From Frankiaceae bacterium (GTDB taxonomy: Bacteria; Actinomycetota; Actinomycetes; BP-191): DNA of 64,000 bases. Shown piece after piece: positions 33,879 to 42,872 of the stretch (positions are counted from its first letter, which is position 1; every line of letters starts with the position of its first letter). Under the pieces are notes generated by a model. The model worked only from the letters and a program-made list of their open reading frames with translations. It was not told the origin of the DNA and made no database searches. The stretch spans positions 1 through 64,000 of the forward strand of contig DATMES010000033.1 in the NCBI GenBank assembly GCA_035556555.1. Direction: 5' to 3'. Made by a program: the position numbers and the translations under genes.

Positions 33879-34281
33879 GCGGCTTCGGCTCGACGAGTCG
33901 TACGCCGGCGTCGCTCACCCAGCCGGTCTCGGTGCCGCGGACGCGGACGAGGTACCACGGCGGCTCGTAGCCGAGGACGACGAGCGGTCCCTTGACGACG
34001 TGCGTCTCGTCGCGTTGCAGCGAGCGCCGTACGACGACATCCTCGCCGGCCGCCGGCATGAGCGAGCGCGCGACGTCGGCACCGGGGACGGCCACCTTCT
34101 CGCCGCAGCGCGGGCAGTTGTTCGTACGGCCGCACCGCGCGCGAAGCCTTGCGGCGCACCGAGGACAGCGCACGTCGAGCGTCGAGCCGTCGTCGAGCGG
34201 CTTCGTCTTCGTACGGGCTTTGCGGCCGAGCAGCCGGTCGCGGAACGACGCCAGCGGCGACACGAACTCCGGCTCGGTCAC
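33859..34281 (-). CDS. Zinc-ribbon protein with SH3-like C-terminus
   Basis: 140 residues from GTG 34281, overlapping the serS stop by four bases. It has [31 protein letters not shown], a CxxC...CxxC zinc ribbon (about 38-63), and a C-terminal beta segment ([31 protein letters not shown]) that resembles a bacterial SH3 domain. Coupling to serS suggests cotranscription. Function unknown. Confidence 0.75.
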   Translation of the reverse strand: MTEPEFVSPLASFRDRLLGRKARTKTKPLDDGSTLDVRCPRCAARLRARCGRTNNCPRCGEKVAVPGADVARSLMPAAGEDVVVRRSLQRDETHVVKGPLVVLGYEPPWYLVRVRGTETGWVSDAGVRLVEPKPPTGKAR

Positions 34282-35531
34282 AACGTCTCGCGGCCGCCCA
34301 GGTACGGGCGCAGCGCCGCCGGCACGGTGACGGAGCCGTCGGCCTGCTGGTGGTTCTCCAGCAGCGCGACGATGGTCCGCGCGACCGCGACGAGGGTGCC
34401 GTTCAGCGTGTGCAGCAGCGTCGGCTTGCCGTCGACGCGGGTGCGGACGGCGAGGCGCCGGGCCTGGAAGTCGGTGCAGTTCGACGTCGACGTGAGCTCG
34501 AGCCAGCGCTGCTGCGACGGCAGCCACGCCTCGCAGTCGAACTTCCGCGCGGCCGACGTCCCGAGGTCGCCGCCGGCGATGTCGACGACGCGGTACGGCA
34601 GTTCCAGCGCCTGCAGCATCTCCTCCTCCCAGGCGAGGAGGCGGCGGTGCTCGTCGTACGACTGCTCCGCCGGGCAGAACGAGAACATCTCGACCTTGTC
34701 GAACCAGTGCACGCGGATGATGCCGCGGGTGTCCTTGCCGTACGACCCCGCCTCGCGCCGGAAGCACGACGAGAAGCCGGCGTAACGCCGCGGGGTGTCG
34801 CCGACGTCGAGGACCTCGTTCATGTGCATGGCGGCGAGCGCGACCTCGCTGGTGCCGACGAGGTAGAGGTCGTCGTTCTCCAGCTTGTAGACCTCGGCTG
34901 AGTGCTCGCCGAGGAAGCCGGTGCCCTCCATGGCCTCGGGGCGTACGAGCGCCGGCGCGATGACCGGGATGAACCCCGCGGCCGTGGCGCGCTCCATCGC
35001 GAGGTTGACGAGCGCGAGCTCGAGCAGCGCGCCGACGCCGGTCAGGTAGTAGAAGCGCGCGCCGGAGACCTTGGCGCCGCGCTCGGTGTCGATGGCGCCG
35101 AGGCGTTCGCCGATGGCGAGGTGGTCCTGGACCTCGAAGTCGAACGTCCGCGGCGTGCCGACCTCACGGAGCACGACGAAGTCGTCCTCGCCGCCGGCGG
35201 GCACGCCCTCCTCGACGACGTTGGCGATGCGGCGCATGGTGCCGTCGAAGATGTTCTGGTTGGCCGTCTCCTCGGCCTCCGCGAGCTTCACCTGGGTGGC
35301 GAGGTCGGAGAGCTTCGCGAGCAGCGCGTCGCGCTCGGCCCCCTGTGCCGACGCGACGCCCTTGCCGAGCGACTTCTGCTCGGCGCGCAGGGTCTCGGCG
35401 CGGCCGATGGCCTCGCGGCGGGCGGCGTCGGCGGCCAGCGCCGCGTCGACGAGCGACTCGTCGTCGCCGCGGGTGCGCTGGGACGCGCGGACACGGTCTG
35501 GGTCGTCGCGCAGGAGCCTCGGGTCGATCAC
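34278..35531 (-). CDS. serS: Seryl-tRNA synthetase
   Basis: 417 residues from GTG 35531 ([20 protein letters not shown]). An N-terminal coiled-coil tRNA-binding arm (about 30-100) precedes the class II core: motif 2 [20 protein letters not shown] and motif 3 [34 protein letters not shown] lies between them. It charges tRNA-Ser and tRNA-Sec. Length is standard. The downstream zinc-ribbon gene overlaps by four bases. Confidence 0.97.
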   Translation of the reverse strand: MIDPRLLRDDPDRVRASQRTRGDDESLVDAALAADAARREAIGRAETLRAEQKSLGKGVASAQGAERDALLAKLSDLATQVKLAEAEETANQNIFDGTMRRIANVVEEGVPAGGEDDFVVLREVGTPRTFDFEVQDHLAIGERLGAIDTERGAKVSGARFYYLTGVGALLELALVNLAMERATAAGFIPVIAPALVRPEAMEGTGFLGEHSAEVYKLENDDLYLVGTSEVALAAMHMNEVLDVGDTPRRYAGFSSCFRREAGSYGKDTRGIIRVHWFDKVEMFSFCPAEQSYDEHRRLLAWEEEMLQALELPYRVVDIAGGDLGTSAARKFDCEAWLPSQQRWLELTSTSNCTDFQARRLAVRTRVDGKPTLLHTLNGTLVAVARTIVALLENHQQADGSVTVPAALRPYLGGRETL

Positions 35532-35552
35532 CCGGCGATGCTACCGGCGTCG

Positions 35553-36356
35553 TTACGAGGCGGGCGCCTGGATAACGACGAGGCGGGCCGGATGCGCGGC
35601 GACACCGGCGGACGCGCCCTCGAACACCCACTCGGTGCTGCCCGGCGATGCCGCCGCCGGCGGGTACGAGTCGGCGCACGTCGCGACGGCGTCCTTCGTG
35701 CCGCCGGTGAGCGTGGCCGCGCCGGCGCCCGCGCCGACGACGAAGTTCTCGCACGGCAGGCTGCCGATCGCGACGCTGCCGCCGACAGCACCCGGTGCGG
35801 ACGCGGAACCGAACACACCGGCCCCGCGCCCCATCGCGCTGCCGGCGGAGGCCATGTCGGCGTCGGTGACGACGCGCGTCGAGCCGGTCCAGCGGCTCAC
35901 CCGCCAGCCGGGGCTGCCGTCCTCGCCGAGGTCCATGCTCTTGCCGACGCCGCGCAGGACCAGAAACGCGCGGTTGAACGCCGGCTCGTCCCACCACACG
36001 ACGAACGCGATGCCGCCGCCGGTGATCGACCCGGCGCAGACACCGGACACGACGGGGACGTCCTTGCACTCGACGTCGGCGGCGGGCGTACGCGCACTGA
36101 GCTCGCTGTCCGGCGCGAGGCCGAAGAACAGCGCGCCCTCGGCGGCGACGAGGCGACCGCCGCGTGACGTCGCGCTCGCGACGGCGGCGAACGTGTACTC
36201 CCCGTCGTGCGCGCCCGCGCCGCCGCGGATCGTCAACGGCGCGGGGGCGGACGTCGTGCGCTCGACGACGTACGTCGTGAGCAGCGGGTCGGCCGCGGAC
36301 GCGGGCGCCAGCGGCAACGCGGTGAGCATCAGGGCGAGGGCGGCGAGTCGTCTCAT
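35553..36356 (-). CDS. Secreted protein of unknown function
   Basis: 267 residues from ATG 36356. Signal peptide 1-21 (RRLAALALMLTALPLAPASA). The mature part is beta-rich with glycine/alanine loops (GGGIAFVVWWDEPAFNRAFL, SVAIGSLPCENFVVGAGAGA) and four cysteines (two near VECKDVPVVSGVCAG, two near LPCENF and VATCADS), suggesting two disulfides. No family recognised. It lies between serS and pheA on the same strand. Confidence 0.75.
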   Translation of the reverse strand: MRRLAALALMLTALPLAPASAADPLLTTYVVERTTSAPAPLTIRGGAGAHDGEYTFAAVASATSRGGRLVAAEGALFFGLAPDSELSARTPAADVECKDVPVVSGVCAGSITGGGIAFVVWWDEPAFNRAFLVLRGVGKSMDLGEDGSPGWRVSRWTGSTRVVTDADMASAGSAMGRGAGVFGSASAPGAVGGSVAIGSLPCENFVVGAGAGAATLTGGTKDAVATCADSYPPAAASPGSTEWVFEGASAGVAAHPARLVVIQAPAS

Positions 36357-36387
36357 GGCAGAGAGACTCACGAGGAGGTCGTTCGGT

Positions 36388-37323
36388 TCAGACGTTTCCC
36401 GCGCGTATAGCGGCGAGCCACGCGGCGGCGTCGGAGAAGTCGGTGTCCTCGACCCCGCGCCGCAGCGCCGGAGCGGAGCCGTCGGCGCGCGGGTACGAGC
36501 CGAGGAACCGTACGTCCGCGCAGATCCGTCGCAGCGCCGACAGCGCCTCGCCGACCCGCGCGTCCGCCACATGCCCCTCGCAGTCGATGGAGAAGCAGTA
36601 CCGACCCAGACCCGCGCCGGTGGGGCGCGACTCGATACGCGTGAGGTTGACGCCGCGTACCGCGAACTCCGTGAGCAGCTCGAGCAGCGCGCCCGGATGA
36701 TCGTCGGCGATGAACGCCACGACGGTCGTACGGTCCGCGCCCGTCGCCGGCGCGGGGGCGGCGGGCCGCGCCGCGAGGACGAAGCGGGTCACCGCGGACG
36801 ACGCGTCACCGACACCGCTCGCGGCGGCCACGAGGCCGTAGCGGTCGGCGGCGAGGGGGGAGGCGATGGCGGCGTCGTACGCGCCCTCGGCGACTCGCGC
36901 GGCCGCGTCCGCGGTGGACGGCGCCGGGTGCACGACGGCCGACGGCAGCGTCGTACGCAGCCACGCCCTGCACTGCGCCTCGGCGTGCGGATGCGTCGCC
37001 ACGGACGACACCGTTGCGAGGTACGTCCCGGGCCGCACCAGCAGGTCGAACGTCACCGGCAGCAGCACCTCCGCCGTCACGTGCAGCGGGTCGCCGGTCG
37101 CGAGCTCGTCGAGCGTCGTGGAGACGGACCCCTCGACGGAGTTCTCGAACGGCACCAGCGCCGCCGCCACGTCACCGCGGCGTACGGCGTCGAGGGCGTC
37201 GGGGACGGAGACGTACGGCTCGAGCTCGGCCCGCGCGGCGTTCGGCAGGGTGCGCAGCGCCGCCTCACAGAACGTGCCAGGAGGGCCGAGGTAGCCCAAG
37301 CGGCCGGGCGGGATCCCGGGCAT
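36388..37323 (-). CDS. pheA: Prephenate dehydratase
   Basis: 311 residues. It converts prephenate to phenylpyruvate in phenylalanine biosynthesis. The catalytic domain shows LGYLGPPGTFCEAALRTLPN, AALVPFENSVEGSVSTTLDE and TRFVLAARPAAP (the TRF motif); the C-terminal ACT regulatory domain has HPGALLELLTEFAVRGVNLT-RIESRPTGAGLGRYCF, including the ESRP Phe-binding motif. It is monofunctional (no chorismate mutase). It follows DUF4446 with no gap. Confidence 0.96.
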   Translation of the reverse strand: MPGIPPGRLGYLGPPGTFCEAALRTLPNAARAELEPYVSVPDALDAVRRGDVAAALVPFENSVEGSVSTTLDELATGDPLHVTAEVLLPVTFDLLVRPGTYLATVSSVATHPHAEAQCRAWLRTTLPSAVVHPAPSTADAAARVAEGAYDAAIASPLAADRYGLVAAASGVGDASSAVTRFVLAARPAAPAPATGADRTTVVAFIADDHPGALLELLTEFAVRGVNLTRIESRPTGAGLGRYCFSIDCEGHVADARVGEALSALRRICADVRFLGSYPRADGSAPALRRGVEDTDFSDAAAWLAAIRAGNV

Positions 37324-37821
37324 CTACGCCCGCGCCGCCGCGCGCGTCGCGAAGGAGATCGCCTGCTCCTCCTCGGGCGAGAGCTGGTGCTCGCTCGCGC
37401 CCGCCTTGACGCCCTTGGCGTACGTGCGCGTCTCCGACCTGCCGTTGATGCTCGTCAGCACCAGTCCGTCCCCGGCGTCGTCGAGCAGCGCCGCGGAGAA
37501 CGACAGCCGCCCGCCCATGTCGGGGAACGCGTCGTACCGCACGACCGCGATGTGCCGCAGCGCGTCGGTGACGTCGGCGCGGACCTGCGCGAGACCCTGC
37601 TGCAACGACGCCACCTCGCCCCGCAGACCGTCGACCGCGCCGATCTGGCGGTTGACCGCGCCGAGGAAGTCCTCGCGCTTCCCCTTGCCCTGGAGAACGC
37701 TGTACGCCTTGCGCATCTTGACGAGCTGGAGGCAGGCGACGGTGCCGAGCCCGACGCCGAGCGCGCCGAGTGCCGCGCCCGCCAGGGCGACGGTGTCGGC
37801 GGTTGACCGGTCGAGGAGCAT
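37324..37821 (-). CDS. DUF4446 family membrane-anchored protein
   Basis: 165 residues. One N-terminal helix (TVALAGAALGALGVGLGTVA), a coiled-coil segment (GAVNRQIGAVDGLRGEVASL), then the conserved DUF4446 block HIAVVRYDAFPDMGGRLSFS-AALLDDAGDGLVLTSINGRS-ETRTYAKGV. The family is widespread in Gram-positives with unknown function. It is immediately upstream of pheA and divergent from larB. Confidence 0.92.
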   Translation of the reverse strand: MLLDRSTADTVALAGAALGALGVGLGTVACLQLVKMRKAYSVLQGKGKREDFLGAVNRQIGAVDGLRGEVASLQQGLAQVRADVTDALRHIAVVRYDAFPDMGGRLSFSAALLDDAGDGLVLTSINGRSETRTYAKGVKAGASEHQLSPEEEQAISFATRAAARA

Positions 37822-37847
37822 CGCCGGAGCGTATAACTGAGCGAGCC

Positions 37848-38615
37848 ATGGACAGGAACGAGCTGCGCGCGCTGCTGACCGCGGTCGCGGCGGGCGAGGC
37901 GCCCGTCGACGACGCCGTCAGCCGCATCGCCGCGCTCCCCGCCAGCGGCTTCACCGACCTCGGCTTCGCGCGGGTGGACCAGCACCGGGGCGTACGGACC
38001 GGCGACCCTGAGGTCGTGTACGGCGCCGGCAAGACCCCCGAGCAGGTCGTGGCGATCCTGCGTTCGCTGACGGGCACACGCCCCGCGCTGGTGACGAGAG
38101 CGACCGACGAGACCGTCCGCGCCGTGACGGACGAGTGGCCCGACGCGCTGCACGAGAGCGGCTGCGTCGCGGTCGGCGCGCTGCCGCGTCCCGTCGGCAC
38201 CGTCACGGTCGTCACGGCGGGCACGAGCGACGAGCGCGTGGCGGGGGAGGCGGCGTTCGTGGCGCGGGTCTTCGGGGCCGGGGTCGAGCGGGTCAACGAC
38301 GTCGGCGTCGCCGGCATCCACCGGCTGCTCGCCGCGCAGGCGCAGCTCGACCGGGCCGACTGCCTCGTCGTCGTGGCCGGGATGGAGGGCGCGCTGCCGT
38401 CGGCGGTCGGCGGGCTGGTCGGTGTGCCCGTCGTCGCGGTGCCGACGAGCGTGGGCTACGGCGCGTCGTTCGAGGGACTCGCGGCGCTGCTCGCGATGCT
38501 CAACTCCTGCGCCCCCGGCGTGGCCGTCTGCAACATCGACAACGGCTTCGGCGCGGGCGTCTTCGCCTCGCGCGTGGCCCGTCGCGCCGGTGCTCAGCGC
38601 GAGGCCAGCGCATGA
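37848..38615 (+). CDS. larB: Nickel-pincer cofactor biosynthesis protein LarB
   Basis: 255 residues from ATG 37848. LarB carboxylates and hydrolyses nicotinic acid adenine dinucleotide to start nickel-pincer nucleotide synthesis. Signatures: FARVDQHRGVRTGDPEVVYG-AGKTPEQVVAIL and the PurE-like C-terminal half with VTAGTSDERVAGEAAFVARV, DCLVVVAGMEGALPSAVGGL and PTSVGYGASFEGLAALLAML. It overlaps larC by four bases. LarE and the LarA racemase are not in the window. Confidence 0.95.
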   Translation: MDRNELRALLTAVAAGEAPVDDAVSRIAALPASGFTDLGFARVDQHRGVRTGDPEVVYGAGKTPEQVVAILRSLTGTRPALVTRATDETVRAVTDEWPDALHESGCVAVGALPRPVGTVTVVTAGTSDERVAGEAAFVARVFGAGVERVNDVGVAGIHRLLAAQAQLDRADCLVVVAGMEGALPSAVGGLVGVPVVAVPTSVGYGASFEGLAALLAMLNSCAPGVAVCNIDNGFGAGVFASRVARRAGAQREASA

Positions 38616-39796
38616 CGCGAGTCGGCTGGTTCCACTGTCTCGCAGGCGCTTCCGGCGACATGATGCTCGGCGCGCTGGTCGATGCCGGCGTGCCCGTCGA
38701 AGTCATCCAGGACGCCGTCGACTCCCTCGGCGTCGAGCGCGTCGAGATCACCGTCGGCGAGGTCACCCGCCACGGGCTCGGTGCCACGAAGGTCGACGTC
38801 CGCGTGACGCGCTCGACCGTCATCCGTACGTGGCCGCACGTGAAGCAGCTCCTCGAAGGGGCGTCCCTCGCGCTGCCCGTACGGCAGCGGGCGCTGCAGG
38901 TGTTCGAACGCCTCGCGCTCGCCGAGGCGCGCATCCACCGGACGTCGCCGGACCTCGTGCACTTCCACGAGATCGGCGGGCTCGACGCGTTCGCCGACAT
39001 CGTCGGCACCGCCGCGGGGCTGCACCACCTCGGCCTCGACGCGGTGCACGCCTCGCCGGTCGCGACCGGCATGGGCATGACGCGCGGCGAGCACGGCCTC
39101 ATCCCGGTGCCGACGCCCGCGGTGCTGGAGCTGCTGCGCGGGGCTCCCGTCTACAGCGGCGGCGTGCCGTTCGAGCTCTGCACGCCGACGGGCGCGGCGC
39201 TGCTCGCCGGCGTCGTGACGACGTGGGGCGACATGCCGGAGATGGTCGTCACGGCCGTCGGCTCGGGCGCGGGCGACCGTGACCTCGAAGAGGTCCCCAA
39301 CGTCCTCCGCCTCGTCGTCGGCGACGCCGTCGCCGCCTCGAGCCAGGGCGACGCGGCGGTCGTCCTGGAGGCCAACGTCGACGACCTCGACCCGCGGCTG
39401 TGGCCCGGCGTCATCAGCGCGCTGCTCGACGCGGGCGCGTCCGACGCGTGGCTCACCCCGATCCACATGAAGAAGGGCCGCCCCGCCGTCACGGTGTCGG
39501 TGCTGACGCCGGTCGCGCACGTGGAGGCGCTGCGGCGCGTGCTGTTCCGCGAGACGTCGACCATCGGCCTGCGCGAGCGCGAGGTGACCAAGCGCTCGCT
39601 CGAACGCAGCGTCGAGACCGTCACGCTCGCCGACGGCGCGGAGATCCGCGTCAAGGTCGCGCGGCTCGACGGCGAGGTCGTCAACGCCGTGCCGGAGTTC
39701 GACGACGTCGCGGAGCTCGCCGCCAAGCTCGACCGTCCGGTCAAGGCCGTGCTCGCCGAGGCGAACGCCGCCGCCGCGGCGCTGATGTCGCCGTGA
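38612..39796 (+). CDS. larC: Nickel insertion protein LarC
   Basis: 394 residues. LarC is a CTP-dependent nickel insertase completing the pincer cofactor. Signatures: RVGWFHCLAGASGDMMLGAL, HFHEIGGLDAFADIVGTAAG, TGAALLAGVVTTWGDMPEMV and the C-terminal EANVDDLDPRLWPGVISALL with AWLTPIHMKKGRPAVTVSVL. It is a single uninterrupted ORF, whereas some species encode LarC1/LarC2 with a programmed frameshift. It is coupled to larB and to the following gene (GTGA). Confidence 0.95.
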   Translation: MTRVGWFHCLAGASGDMMLGALVDAGVPVEVIQDAVDSLGVERVEITVGEVTRHGLGATKVDVRVTRSTVIRTWPHVKQLLEGASLALPVRQRALQVFERLALAEARIHRTSPDLVHFHEIGGLDAFADIVGTAAGLHHLGLDAVHASPVATGMGMTRGEHGLIPVPTPAVLELLRGAPVYSGGVPFELCTPTGAALLAGVVTTWGDMPEMVVTAVGSGAGDRDLEEVPNVLRLVVGDAVAASSQGDAAVVLEANVDDLDPRLWPGVISALLDAGASDAWLTPIHMKKGRPAVTVSVLTPVAHVEALRRVLFRETSTIGLREREVTKRSLERSVETVTLADGAEIRVKVARLDGEVVNAVPEFDDVAELAAKLDRPVKAVLAEANAAAAALMSP

Positions 39797-40389
39797 ACCC
39801 CGCCTGGCTCACGACGGCCGTCACCGCGGCGCTGTCCGCGGTGCTGTCCTCCGGCGTCACGGCGGCGTACCTGCGCGCCGGCGAGCCCGACGTCCTCGCG
39901 GTGGACCCGCCGCGAGCGGTGACGCCGGAGCAGCAGAGCCTGGCGGCGCTGCTCGTCGCGCCGGCCGCGCCGTACCGCCCGGTCAACGCCGGCGCCCCTG
40001 TCGACGCGAAGGAGCTCGGTGCCGACGGGCTGGAGTCGCTGGGGTTCCGGCGCGGGTGGTCGCGGACGTGGCGTACGGCCGACAAGGACCGCGTGGACTC
40101 GTTCGTGCTGGAGTTCGAGGCGGAGTCGGGCGCGCGGTCGTACGCGCAGGGCATCGGCCGGGTCGCGCGGCTGCTGGCCGAGCCGGAGCCGTTCACCGTG
40201 ACGGGTGTCCCTGGCAGCAGCGGCCTCGCCGACACCGTGAAGGACCGCGACGGCAACTACGCGCAGGTCGTCGTCATGCACAGCGGCGCGCGGGCCGTGC
40301 TGCTCGTCTTCGCGAACGACTCCGCAAGGCCCGGCTCCGACGTCCTCACGCTCGCGCAGCGGCAGTGGGCCGCGCTGTCCGCGACGTAG
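39793..40389 (+). CDS. Membrane-anchored protein of unknown function
   Basis: 198 residues from GTG 39793, overlapping the larC stop. One N-terminal hydrophobic segment (LTTAVTAALSAVLSSGVTAA), a proline-containing stretch, and a soluble domain (GFRRGWSRTWRTADKDRVDS-FVLEFEAESGARSYAQGIGR) ending in a beta-rich part (YAQVVVMHSGARAVLLVFAN). The position after larBC could be incidental. Its TAG stop is formed by the left end of the MITE-like repeat copy 2. Confidence 0.7.
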   Translation: MNPAWLTTAVTAALSAVLSSGVTAAYLRAGEPDVLAVDPPRAVTPEQQSLAALLVAPAAPYRPVNAGAPVDAKELGADGLESLGFRRGWSRTWRTADKDRVDSFVLEFEAESGARSYAQGIGRVARLLAEPEPFTVTGVPGSSGLADTVKDRDGNYAQVVVMHSGARAVLLVFANDSARPGSDVLTLAQRQWAALSAT

Positions 40390-40443
40390 GGCCTGTCTCT
40401 CGAATCGGATCGCCTGCTGCGCGCGGCCGAGACGCACGCCCTA
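40387..40443. repeat. MITE-like inverted repeat, copy 2
   Basis: The left arm TAGGGCCTGTCTCTCG (40387-40402) and right arm CGAGACGCACGCCCTA (40428-40443) form an imperfect inverted repeat related to 28952-29015. The first three bases are the stop codon of the upstream gene. It lies between two plus-strand genes, 12 bases before the M23 lipoprotein start. Confidence 0.55.
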
Positions 40444-40454
40444 GGCTTCGACGC

Positions 40455-41180
40455 GTGCGCCTGCTCGCCGTGGGACTGCTGCTGATGGCGGGCTGCACCG
40501 AGCCCGCGCCGCGCGCCACGCCGACGCCCGCGCCGCCCTCGCCGACGACCGTCGCGCCCACGACGGCGGCGCCGACGACACCTCCGCCGACGACACGCCC
40601 GCCGCTCACGCCGTCGCCCAGGTTCGGCACGAAGAAGCCGCCGCCGCCCCCGAGCTTCGACTACGTGTTCCCTGTCGCGGGCTGCACGGCGACGTACGGC
40701 CGCGCGCACCACGACTACCCGGCGACCGACATCTTCGCCAGGGCCGGCTGCGCGTACGTCTCGCCGGTCACTGGGCGGGTCGACGAGGTGTCGTACCGCG
40801 ACGACTGGAACGCCACCACCAACAGAGGCGCGCAGCGCGGCGGGCTGTTCGTGTCGGTCGTCGGCGTGGACGGCGTGCGCTACTACGGGTCCCACCTGAA
40901 GCGCGTCGCGCCCGGCATCAGGCCCGGCGTGCGCGTCGAGGCGGGCACCCGGCTCGGCGACCTCGGCACGTCGGGCTCCGCGCGCGGCACCGCGCCGCAC
41001 CTGCACTTCGGCATCTCGTGGCCGACCCGCGCGGGCGTGTGGTGGGTACGCCGCGGCGAGGTCCACCCGTGGCCGTACCTCGACTCGTGGCGGGCGGGAG
41101 GTAACAAGTCGCCGGGCGCCGAGGTACGCGGGCAGCGGTACAGGGAGGGCACCGTGCCGCCGTGCCCGGCGTACTGCTGA
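40455..41180 (+). CDS. M23-family peptidase lipoprotein
   Basis: 241 residues from GTG 40455. Lipobox LLMAGC with Cys14, a threonine/proline linker (TTVAPTTAAPTTPPPTTRPP region), then a LytM domain with HHDYPATDIFAR (first zinc ligands), YYGSHLKRVAPGIRPGVRVE and APHLHFGIS (HxH). It would cut peptide cross-links in peptidoglycan from the outer face of the membrane. All zinc ligands are present, unlike the M23-like protein at 4541-5311. The stop overlaps the next start (TGATG). Confidence 0.9.
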   Translation: MRLLAVGLLLMAGCTEPAPRATPTPAPPSPTTVAPTTAAPTTPPPTTRPPLTPSPRFGTKKPPPPPSFDYVFPVAGCTATYGRAHHDYPATDIFARAGCAYVSPVTGRVDEVSYRDDWNATTNRGAQRGGLFVSVVGVDGVRYYGSHLKRVAPGIRPGVRVEAGTRLGDLGTSGSARGTAPHLHFGISWPTRAGVWWVRRGEVHPWPYLDSWRAGGNKSPGAEVRGQRYREGTVPPCPAYC

Positions 41181-42277
41181 TGCGCCCGGCGGAGTTCGTC
41201 CTCGGGCTGGTCCTCGTGCTGGCGACGTGGCTGAGCGTCCTGCGCACCCTCGTCGTCCCGCGCGGGCTCGCCTCGCGCCTGACGGCGGCGGTCACGTGGC
41301 TGGTGCGGGTGGCGTTCGACGGGGTGGCGTCGCGCTTCTCGTCGTACGAGCGCAAGGACGCGATCCTCGTCGGCGCGGGACCCATGACGCTCGTGGCGCT
41401 GCTGGCGGCGTGGGTGGTGCTGTTCCTCGGCGGCTTCTCGCTGATGTTCCTCGGCGCCAACGCCCAGGGGTACACGCAGGCGCTGCGCGAGGCCGGCGCG
41501 TCGCTGTTCACCCTCGGGAACGTCTCGACGCCGCGACTGCTGCCCACGGTCGTCGGCTTCTTCGCGGCGGGGACGGGCCTCGTCGTCGTCGCGCTGCAGA
41601 TCGCGTACCTGCCGACGCTGTACGCGGCGTTCAACCGCCGCGAGACGCTCGTCACGACGCTGCAGAGCAGGGCGGGCTCCCCCGCGTGGGGACCCGAGGT
41701 GCTCGCCAGGCACCAGATCGTGCAGACGCTCGACAACCTGCCGGCGTTCTACGCCGAGTGGGAGCGGTGGGCCGCCGACGTCGCCGAGAGCCACGTCAAC
41801 TACCCGGTGCTCATGTCGTTCCGCTCGCCCGACCCGTTGCGGTCGTGGATCGTCGGCCTGCTCGCGGTGCTCGACTCGGCCGCGCTGCACCTCGCGCTGA
41901 ACCCGTCGTCGCGGCAGAGCGAGGCGCGCCTGTGCCTGCGGATGGGGTTCACCAGCCTGCGGCACCTCTGCGGCGCCGTCGGCATCCGCTACGACGACGA
42001 CCCGCGTCCCGACGCGCCGCTGCGGCTGACGTACGAGGACTTCCTCGTCGGCATCGCGCGGCTGGAGACCGCCGGCTACCCGATGGAGCGCACGCCCGAC
42101 GAGGCGTGGCCGCACTTCCGCGGCTGGCGGGTCAACTACGAGGAACAGGCGTACGCGCTCGCGCGCTTCGTGGAGGCCGTGCCCGCGATCTGGGCGGGGC
42201 CGCGCCGTGGCTCACCCGAGGCGATGCTGCCCGTCCGCCCGCCCAACAGGCAGCCCGAGACACCGGACGTGAGCTGA
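41180..42277 (+). CDS. Ion-channel-like integral membrane protein
   Basis: 365 residues from ATG 41180. Three hydrophobic segments near the N-terminus: FVLGLVLVLATWLSVLRTLV, LVALLAAWVVLFLGGFSLMF and VVGFFAAGTGLVVVALQIAY, with a pore-like segment ASLFTLGNVSTPRL before the last. A large soluble part follows (LARHQIVQTLDNLPAFYAEW, DSAALHLALNPSSRQSEARL). The fold recalls two-helix potassium channels, but the filter TxGYG is replaced by TLGN, so selectivity is doubtful. Confidence 0.7.
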   Translation: MRPAEFVLGLVLVLATWLSVLRTLVVPRGLASRLTAAVTWLVRVAFDGVASRFSSYERKDAILVGAGPMTLVALLAAWVVLFLGGFSLMFLGANAQGYTQALREAGASLFTLGNVSTPRLLPTVVGFFAAGTGLVVVALQIAYLPTLYAAFNRRETLVTTLQSRAGSPAWGPEVLARHQIVQTLDNLPAFYAEWERWAADVAESHVNYPVLMSFRSPDPLRSWIVGLLAVLDSAALHLALNPSSRQSEARLCLRMGFTSLRHLCGAVGIRYDDDPRPDAPLRLTYEDFLVGIARLETAGYPMERTPDEAWPHFRGWRVNYEEQAYALARFVEAVPAIWAGPRRGSPEAMLPVRPPNRQPETPDVS

Positions 42278-42296
42278 CGCCTGCGCGTCACCCACC

Positions 42297-42354
42297 CGTT
42301 CTCTGCAGCTCAGGCGCCGGTCTCGCGCGTGGTGATCTTCGAAGAAGGGCGCGG
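42297..42354. repeat. Dispersed GTGATC-TC-AAGAACG repeat, copy 2
   Basis: CGTTCTCTGCAGCTCAGGCG, then CCGGTCTCGCGCGTGGTGAT and CTTCGAAGAAGGGCGC, matches 29749-29806 in the same orientation. It sits between the channel-like gene and the converging PAS gene and may serve as a terminator, as G/C arms flank a CTTCGAAG palindrome. Confidence 0.6.
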
Positions 42355-42365
42355 AGCCGGGCAGG

Positions 42366-42872
42366 CTAGACCGAGGCGAGGAACGACACGGCGCCGATGG
42401 GGCGGCGGTCGTTGTCGTGGATCGGCGCGGCGACGGCGTCGAGCATCCGGCGCCCGCCGTCGGGGAGGCGGACGCGCATCATGCCGCGGCTCAACGAGTT
42501 CTCGCGGACCGCGATGAGCGGCGGGATGCGCCGCGCCGCGCCGCGCGCCTCCTGCGCGCCGTCGGTGAAGTCGATGAGGTTGAGAACGTCGTCGAGCGGC
42601 CTGCCGATGAGGCCGGTCGCCGCGGTGCCGAGCAGCTCGGCGGCCGTGGGGGAGAGGCCGGCGACCGTACCCCCGGCGTCCACGACGAGGCAGGCGTCGA
42701 GCGACGCGCGCGCGGCGGACACCCAGTGCGCGAGCGCGTCGATGCCGTCGTCGTCGCCGTTCAGCGGCGCGTTCGACACCACGTCGTCGGGCACACCGCA
42801 GACCGCGTGCTCGGCAGACGGGAGCGCACGGACCGGCACCAGGATGTAACGCAAGGAGTGGACTTCCCCCAC
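42366..42872 (-). CDS. PAS-domain signalling protein
   Basis: 168 residues from GTG 42872 (VGEVHSLRYILVPVRALPSA). A single PAS domain at about 50-168: ASLDACLVVDAGGTVAGLSP, TAAELLGTAATGLIGRPLDD and the C-terminal RVRLPDGGRRMLDAVAAPIH. There is no kinase, GGDEF or HTH output domain, so it must act through a partner. The start is uncertain; an in-frame extension to 43013 exists but crosses a hairpin-rich stretch. It is divergent from the phosphoesterase gene. Confidence 0.8.
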   Translation of the reverse strand: MGEVHSLRYILVPVRALPSAEHAVCGVPDDVVSNAPLNGDDDGIDALAHWVSAARASLDACLVVDAGGTVAGLSPTAAELLGTAATGLIGRPLDDVLNLIDFTDGAQEARGAARRIPPLIAVRENSLSRGMMRVRLPDGGRRMLDAVAAPIHDNDRRPIGAVSFLASV

